From Chanos chanos (lineage: Eukaryota > Chordata > Actinopteri > Gonorynchiformes > Chanidae): a stretch of DNA of 64,000 nt. The notes beneath the pieces are model-generated. The model saw only the letters and a program-made list of their open reading frames with translations, was not told where the DNA came from and did not search any database. The position numbers and the translations under genes were made by a program. Shown here piece by piece: positions 58,401 through 64,000 of the stretch. Position 1 is the first letter of the stretch; every line of letters begins with the position of its first letter. Location: assembly GCF_902362185.1 (NCBI RefSeq), contig NC_044495.1:9247211-9311210 (forward strand). The letters run 5' to 3'.

Positions 58401-61400
58401 TCACAGTCTCCTGCCCTCAATATCACCAAGCCACTTTGGGGAGATCGCAAACGTGCGGTTCATGCAAGACAACCCAAGAATTCACGCAACCTGGAGGCTT
58501 TTTGCCAAGAAGAATGAGCAGCTTTACCACCTGAGAAGATAAAGGGCCTCACCCACAACCATCACTAAACACTGCAAGCCATCACTGATGCGAAAGGGGG
58601 GGGGGGGGGGCAATACACAGTATTAAGAATTAAAGGTATGCAAATCTTTTCGAACAGGGAGCATCTCATTATTTTCTTCATTTTTATGTTTTGTTTAATG
58701 ATTGTGCCATTCTGTGATGCTTTATAGTCTCATTTGAATCCCATTTAAAAATAAAAAGAAACGCGTTTTGCCTGATCGCTCATGTTTCCTTTAAAGAATG
58801 GTACGCATCTCACAAATTCCGCCAGGGTATGTAAACTTACGAGCACAACTACATATCTTTCCCTCTCTTACGTTTGTCCCACTTGTGAGTCATACCGCAA
58901 AGCCACAGACACTTAGCCATTCTTCTTACTTGACTTCACACCTGCCAACTCAGACAGACCATGCCATGGGAGTGGTCAACAGAGCTGATAAAGTTCATGA
59001 CACCTCGTTTTTATCAAGAGCACTTTATGATAGTGTGTTGCTCCGCTAAGCACAATGAGAACTACTAATCACACTATATCTCTCAATATGATGCTTGATG
59101 AGGGTGAAGAATGATGCTTAATGAATGATGGTTAATGAAGACAAAACACAGGTACAAAAATGATGCTAATTTTAAGAACAACCTCAAAGACAGCACGGAG
59201 CACTCAAAAATTTATAGTATTTATGCCATGTGACATCAGTTTAAGGAACAAAAGGCCCAAAAAAGATATACAAAGTCAACTTAAACTTAGATGAAATCTT
59301 AGAAGAAATTACTGGAAATGCAGGTTGACTCCTCCCTTCTAAAGAGTCAGCTGCTTTCTTGAGGCCTTCTCCTGTAATCCGATTGGCTGAGATATCCAGC
59401 AGGCGCAGGCGGGGCATAGTGGTCGCGGCGGCGAGCAGCTCAGGCAGGAGGTCGTCGTGGAGACGGTTCCCAGAGAGCCGGAGTTCGGTGAGGCTGGCCT
59501 GTAGTTTAAGGGCCCGTAAGAGGGGGGTCAGAGAGCTGGGAGCCAAACTGAGTCCACAGACAGACACGGAGGAGCTGCCATCCTGAACTTCACACAACCG
59601 AGACACACGCATGTCCTCCCCTGGAAAACACAGCACAATGTTATCTGAGAGAGTTTTTCATATTGCTTGACAGAAAACTATCATGGTATGCACTTTTGCG
59701 ACGTTTCATGTTAAACTGGGAGGAGAATTCTGGTGACCGCCCTAAAGAAACAAGAGGGTGCTTATCTATCACATTGTAAAATCTATTGCTGATAAAAAAA
59801 AAATGTACACCCAACACATTAGGTACCCAAGATAATGTGTCACAGCACACAGTGCGAACATCAGTGGAAAATAACAACATTTTTGGCTTTCACGCTAGAA
59901 AAGCATTGCATGCGTGCAAAGTCCTAACACACTCACCCACACTAAGACTCTGACAGGCTTTTCTGTATCTCTCAGGAAGAGGAGGCAGATCCCATGAGCA
60001 CACCTCAGCAAGAACCTGCATGTACACAAACCAACACGGTAACACACACATGCAAATCACATTCAGCCAATTAACTGAGTCTCTCTTATATTGTCAGGAC
60101 CATCAATTCATTGTCAAAGCGAAATGTCTCTCAGGACCTATAGATATATTACAGAGTTCAGGGGATGACATTTACGGTCAAGCTCAAAGGTTTTATTTTA
60201 AATGGTTTAGAGGTGGAAAAATAAGTAAAAACATCTTTTCAGAAACTTGAGTCATATTCTTGGGTCTGCCCCTTTTTATTGCGGGCATCTTACCTCTTCG
60301 TTGGTGTGTAAGACAGCAAGCAGCAGGTCGTGAGGAGACAGAAGAGCGCCCTCCTTCTGTAAAGAAAGGCGCGGCAGCAAACCACAGGTCTGGTAGTAAC
60401 GCTGAGCTGCCTGTTCACACAACCAGGATACAGTGCAGGTGTCTGCCTCACTGAAATAAGGAATAATGAATAAGTTAAAGCCACACACACATAGACAGAC
60501 AAACAAACAAACAAACTAACAAACTAACCTGTGAGGCACGGGAATCAGGAAAATATTGTCCTGGACTCTGACCCGCATCCTTATTGGAGCAGGCATGGAA
60601 GCAGTCACATTCTGTGTAGTCTGACAGGAAAAAAAAAAAAAAAAAACCATTTTTTACTAACACCTTTTTGGATACATAGGACACACATTTGCCCTTATCT
60701 ATTGCTTATTCCAAAGAAGCACTCCTGCTATGTCAGGCTGTTATTCAGTACATGAGTGCTGGAGCTCTACCTGAGTACTGTAAGGCTGGGGAGGTGTAGA
60801 CTGCAGAGGGTCGTCATCACTGGCGACGGTCGGACTCTGTGGCCTGCTGACCTCTCTTCTGCCCAGCATGACCATACCAGGGAGCTGACTCATCTTCACC
60901 TGCCGAGGTTTAGACGCGCCCTTCCTCAGGGACAGCCTGCTGGACGAAGACTGAACTACAGAGAGAGAGAGAAAGCACAGCAAAAACCCATGTTAGCCAA
61001 ACAAGTAAGATAACATAGAGAGTGCAAAGGTCATGCCATGCATAATACCAATGAGTTGAGGAGTTTTTCAAACTTAAAAATCAGAATTTTAAGACTTTAA
61101 TGCCGTTTTGCGCCTACCATGTGACGTCTGTTGTTTTGTCCTTATTGTCCCACTGTCTGTCCTGACTGTCGTTTTATACTTACTGTCCCACTGTCTGTCC
61201 TGTCTGTCGTTTTATACTTATTGTCCCACTGTCTGTCGTTTTATACTTACTGTTCCACTGTCTGTCCTGTCTGTCGTTTTATACTTATTGTCCCACTGTC
61301 TGTCCTGTCTGTCGTTTTATCCTTGTTGTCCCACTGTCTGTCCTGACTGTCGTTTTGTCCTTACTGTCCCACTGTCTGTCCTGTCTGTCGTTTTGTCCTT

Positions 61401-64000
61401 ATTGTCCCACTGTCTGTCCTGACTGTCGTTTTGTCCTTACTGTCCCACTGTCTGTCCTGTCTGTCGTTTTATACTTACTGTCCCACTGTCTGTCCTAACT
61501 GTCGTTTTGTCCTTATTGTCCCACTGTCTGTCCTGACTGTCGTTTTGTCCTTACTGTCCCACTGTCTGTCCTGTCTGTCGTTTTATACTTACTGTTCCAC
61601 TGTCTGTCCTGACTGTCGTTTCATACTTATTGTCCTTACTGTTCCACTGTCTGTCCTGTCTGTCGTTTTATACTTATTGTCCCACTCTCTGTCCTGTCTG
61701 TCGTTTCATACTTATTGTCCCACTGTCTGTCCTGACTGTCGTTTTGTCCTTATTGTCCCACTGTCTGTCCTGACTGTCGTTTTGTCCTTACTGTTCCACT
61801 GTCTGTCCTAACTGTCGTTTCATACTTATTGTCCTTACTGTTCCACTGTCTGTCCTGACTGTCGTTTTATACTTATTGTCCCACTCTCTGTCCTGACTGT
61901 CGTTTCATACTTATTGTCCTTACTGTTCCACTGTCTGTCCTGACTGTCGTTTTATACTTATTGTCCCACTCTCTGTCCTGTCTGTCGTTTTGTCCTTATT
62001 GTCCCACTGTCTGTCCTGACTGTCGTTTTGTCCTTATTGTCCCACTGTCTGTCCTGTCTGTCGTTTTGTCCTTATTGTCCCACTGTCTGTCCTGTCTGTC
62101 GTTTTATACTTATTGTCTACTGTCTTGCACTTATAGCATCTATCATCATTTTGTGATTTCGGGGAAAATATATTTAGTTCTTATTTCGAGACCTGGTCAT
62201 GAAAAGAAAGCCAATCTGAATTGAATTTTTAAGTTTGTTTGTTTCTGCGTGTGTGTGTACGCTGGAACCTACCTCTGGGAGTAGGTTCAGATGTAACAGA
62301 AGTGTAACTCTGATTTCTGGATAACGTCAAACTCTCCTGTCTCCCGCTTTGTTCTGACCCGACTTTCCGTTTCTTCTTAGGTTGAACCTCCACCAAATCG
62401 TCCTCCAGCCAGTCGTCTGCCAGGTACTCCTCCTCTGGGACCAGAGCTGTCTTGACATTGGTGGACACTGCTGGCGTGCTGCTAAACGCTGGCTCTGATA
62501 GGGTCTGAGAGAGGAGGCGGGACTTGGCACTACCAAGACTCTGCATGGCTCGCTGGTACTCCTCCCTACCAGACACATGCTGAGGAGGTTCTGCAACTTC
62601 ACGACCCCCGTGAGCTGAGGTTACTTCCTGGCTGGTGGGGACTTCCTTTGGACTTGGGATTGCTGGGAAACGTTGTCTGGGACGAACAGGTCGCAGTGGG
62701 CTGATAGAGCAGTCAGAGTCAGAGTGTTCAGAGGAGCTGCTGTCATCCTAATGGATGGAGACATCGTGAGAAGAGGAGAAAAAGGATAGAAATTTTATCA
62801 CAGAGCTTTCCAAAACCTCAAAAGAGCTTGGGAAAACATACAACACTAGGTTCCTAAGCAATAGAATTATATTACGCCTTTAAAAACACAACATGAAGAA
62901 AACCTTCCTAAATTTGCTTCCTAAAGTTCATTACATGTGATGATTAAATGCTTCTTGTCAGATTACGGTGAACAGGTAAAAACGATCTACATAAACATGA
63001 CGGACGCATAACGATAAAACAAGCAAAAAGACAAAAATCAGTACCCCATAGAGGATATCCTTCTCTGTCCCTCTCCGTCTGTGGCCCGGTCCGGCTGAGC
63101 TTCTCTGTCCGGGGGCAGTCGCACTCGCTGGGGGGCTCCTGTTTTGGGGCAAAGTACTCTGGGGGCACCGGCGCTGCCCCTCCTGTTCCAGCAAAGGCTC
63201 TGAGCACTCAGCGTCAAACAGCTGACTGTCCTGCAGCGCCTCCAGCGGTCGGAGTGTGACTGGCGTGACAGTTACTAAGGAGAGAGAATGTAGCAGCTGC
63301 ATCAAACTTGTTTCTAATGAGCGTTTATTAAGTCACTCAATTAAATGATTTACTCTCAGTATTCGTTCTTTAGAGTACCTCCTCCAATCAAACCCTATTA
63401 TTTCCCCTCACCTCCTCCAGCTAGGGCTCTCCTCAGCAGTTTCTCCGTATCCATACACTCCTGCCGGGTTTGCTGGTCCAGGTTCCGACTGTACGTCCGA
63501 AACCAATGACGCAAATTGTCCAGAGGAGTTTCACCCTGTGGGGAAGACACAAGTATCCACACATGTCTCTTCAGTTCGTGAGAAAAACCTTATGGGAGAT
63601 TGTATCAAGATAAGTGGGTTGTTGTTTTTTGGGGGAACTATATGGCAGACAATGCAAATGCTCACACAGCCTAAACTAGTTCGTAACAATACTTTTTGAA
63701 AGACTGTTGAACAACGTGCAACTGCATCACAACAGTAGAAATTTTCAGATATCCCCTCAAACTCAAAGAGTCTTGATCTAAGGGGCATATGAAGTATTAC
63801 GTCTAAAAACGAACAAACAAACAAAACAGATTGGCTGTTTAAGGTTAAGTGTTTTCATGGGTGATTGTCTGTATCTTACCCTGCCATTACGGACAGTAAC
63901 TGAAGCTCCTCTCTCCACCAGTAGCTGTGCAACGCTGAAATGCCCGCAGCTCAGGGCATCGTGGAGAGGGGTAATGCCCTCACAGTGTGGGCCCCCTGGA
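54489..64000 (-). CDS. tonsl: TONSL, replication-fork repair scaffold, C-terminal two thirds (runs off the window)
   Basis: Partner of MMS22L; reads new histone H4 through ankyrin repeats and loads RAD51 at broken forks. Exons in transcript order: from 64000 to about 63879, 63412-63535, 63045-63274, 62273-62747, 60771-60955, 60529-60620, 60294-60450, 59937-60015, 59313-59620, 56524-56695, 55913-56088, 55308-55381, 54936-55069 and 54489-54691, about 840 codons. Visible in order: the last ankyrin repeats ([20 protein letters not shown]); an acidic/serine linker ([12 protein letters not shown]); [17 protein letters not shown] and a KKKRKV nuclear signal; a ubiquitin-like part ([18 protein letters not shown] to [18 protein letters not shown]); then leucine-rich repeats ([63 protein letters not shown]); and the end [15 protein letters not shown] and early ankyrin exons lie beyond 64000. 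Confidence 0.93.
54718..54784. repeat. GA microsatellite next to the last tonsl exon
   Basis: Reads as about 33 CT units on the transcribed strand. With the following ccccctttctctctctgtccttccctcag it makes one pyrimidine tract of about 90 nt before the acceptor at 54692. Confidence 0.9.
55389..55448. repeat. CA microsatellite at a tonsl acceptor
   Basis: On the transcribed strand this is a GT repeat ending 8 nt before the acceptor of exon 55308-55381. Confidence 0.9.
55889..55907. repeat. GT microsatellite at a tonsl donor
   Basis: On the transcribed strand this is an AC repeat starting 6 nt into the intron after exon 55913-56088. It belongs to the same intron as the repeat at 55389-55448. 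Confidence 0.9.
56284..56540. repeat. 85-bp tandem repeat overlapping a tonsl splice donor
   Basis: Units start at 56284, 56369 and 56454. The first two are nearly identical. The third is diverged and contains the real exon boundary (donor at 56523, exon from 56524). Confidence 0.85.
57534..58853 (+). mobile_element. Tc1/mariner transposon copy in a tonsl intron
   Basis: Inverted ends (GTGTGCTCATAAG near 57539-57551; CTTACGAGCACAACT at 58836-58850) are flanked by TA, as in Tc1 elements. Inside, the plus strand keeps recognisable transposase remnants: [21 protein letters not shown] (57,680s), WSDETKTEL near 58057, HKRCVRRGV, and a [20 protein letters not shown]-like end. Many stops and frameshifts are present, and a poly-G run at 58598-58610. 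It is an old, inactive copy of about 1.3 kb, inserted antisense to tonsl. Confidence 0.88.
61127..62118. repeat. 38-bp minisatellite in a tonsl intron, about 26 copies
   Basis: Units contain cccactgtctgtcctgactg followed by tcgtttt and a variable ttatactta/ttgtcctta segment. Some units carry an extra ttgtcctta block, and there are at least three sequence subtypes. The plus-strand frames across it (up to 126 codons of a CPTVC-type repeat) lie in an intron on the opposite strand to tonsl and are not genes. Confidence 0.95.

Noticed and set aside
61108-62224. Plus-strand frames of 71-126 codons made of a repeating [10 protein letters not shown]-type unit, looking like a cysteine-rich repeat protein
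   Set aside because: They are the 38-bp minisatellite read through. Three frames stay open because the unit lacks stops, and the region is a tonsl intron on the other strand.

Overview
This is a gene-rich piece of a ray-finned (teleost) fish genome. The signs are split eukaryotic genes with GT-AG introns, abundant CA/GT and CT/GA microsatellites, fish-type Tc1, hAT, SINE and LINE copies, and host genes that match vertebrate families along their full length. All exon boundaries were placed by hand from reading frame, splice signals and remembered vertebrate protein sequences.

Layout. Positions 1-3.74 kb hold no gene, only simple repeats. Calmodulin (calm1-type, minus) spans 4.7-12.4 kb, with its 3' UTR down to about 3.75 kb and a 4.8-kb first intron. 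It is divergent from nrde2 (plus, 14.3-25.4 kb, 14 coding exons, 1159 aa). nrde2 converges on psmc1 (proteasome ATPase Rpt2, minus, 27.6-31.9 kb, 440 aa), and a 44-bp tandem repeat lies between the two 3' ends. The order and orientation calm1-nrde2-psmc1 is that of human chromosome 14q32, so this block is ancient. From 34.0 to 50.2 kb there is a tandem cluster of NK-lysin (saposin-fold antimicrobial peptide) genes on the plus strand: one diverged copy, two close paralogues and one decayed copy. The last three sit in 5.6-6.5 kb segmental duplications that have collected different insertions (hAT, SINE, LINE pieces). From 54.5 kb to the window end is the C-terminal two thirds of tonsl (minus), with a Tc1 transposon and a 38-bp minisatellite in its introns.

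The most interesting signals concern splicing. nrde2 intron 7 and one tonsl intron each start with an AC repeat and end with a GT repeat on the transcribed strand, with little or no polypyrimidine tract. This is the pattern expected if the two intron ends pair in RNA. psmc1 uses a GC 5' splice site directly followed by 18 C. The last tonsl intron ends in a CT microsatellite. The NK-lysin duplications also show sharp mosaic divergence (exon 4 identical, exon 2 diverged), which suggests gene conversion, and the mobile-element insertions can be ordered because their empty sites survive in sister copies.

Functionally the block mixes housekeeping genes (Ca2+ signalling, nuclear RNA surveillance, 26S proteasome, replication-fork repair) with a fast-evolving innate-immunity cluster.
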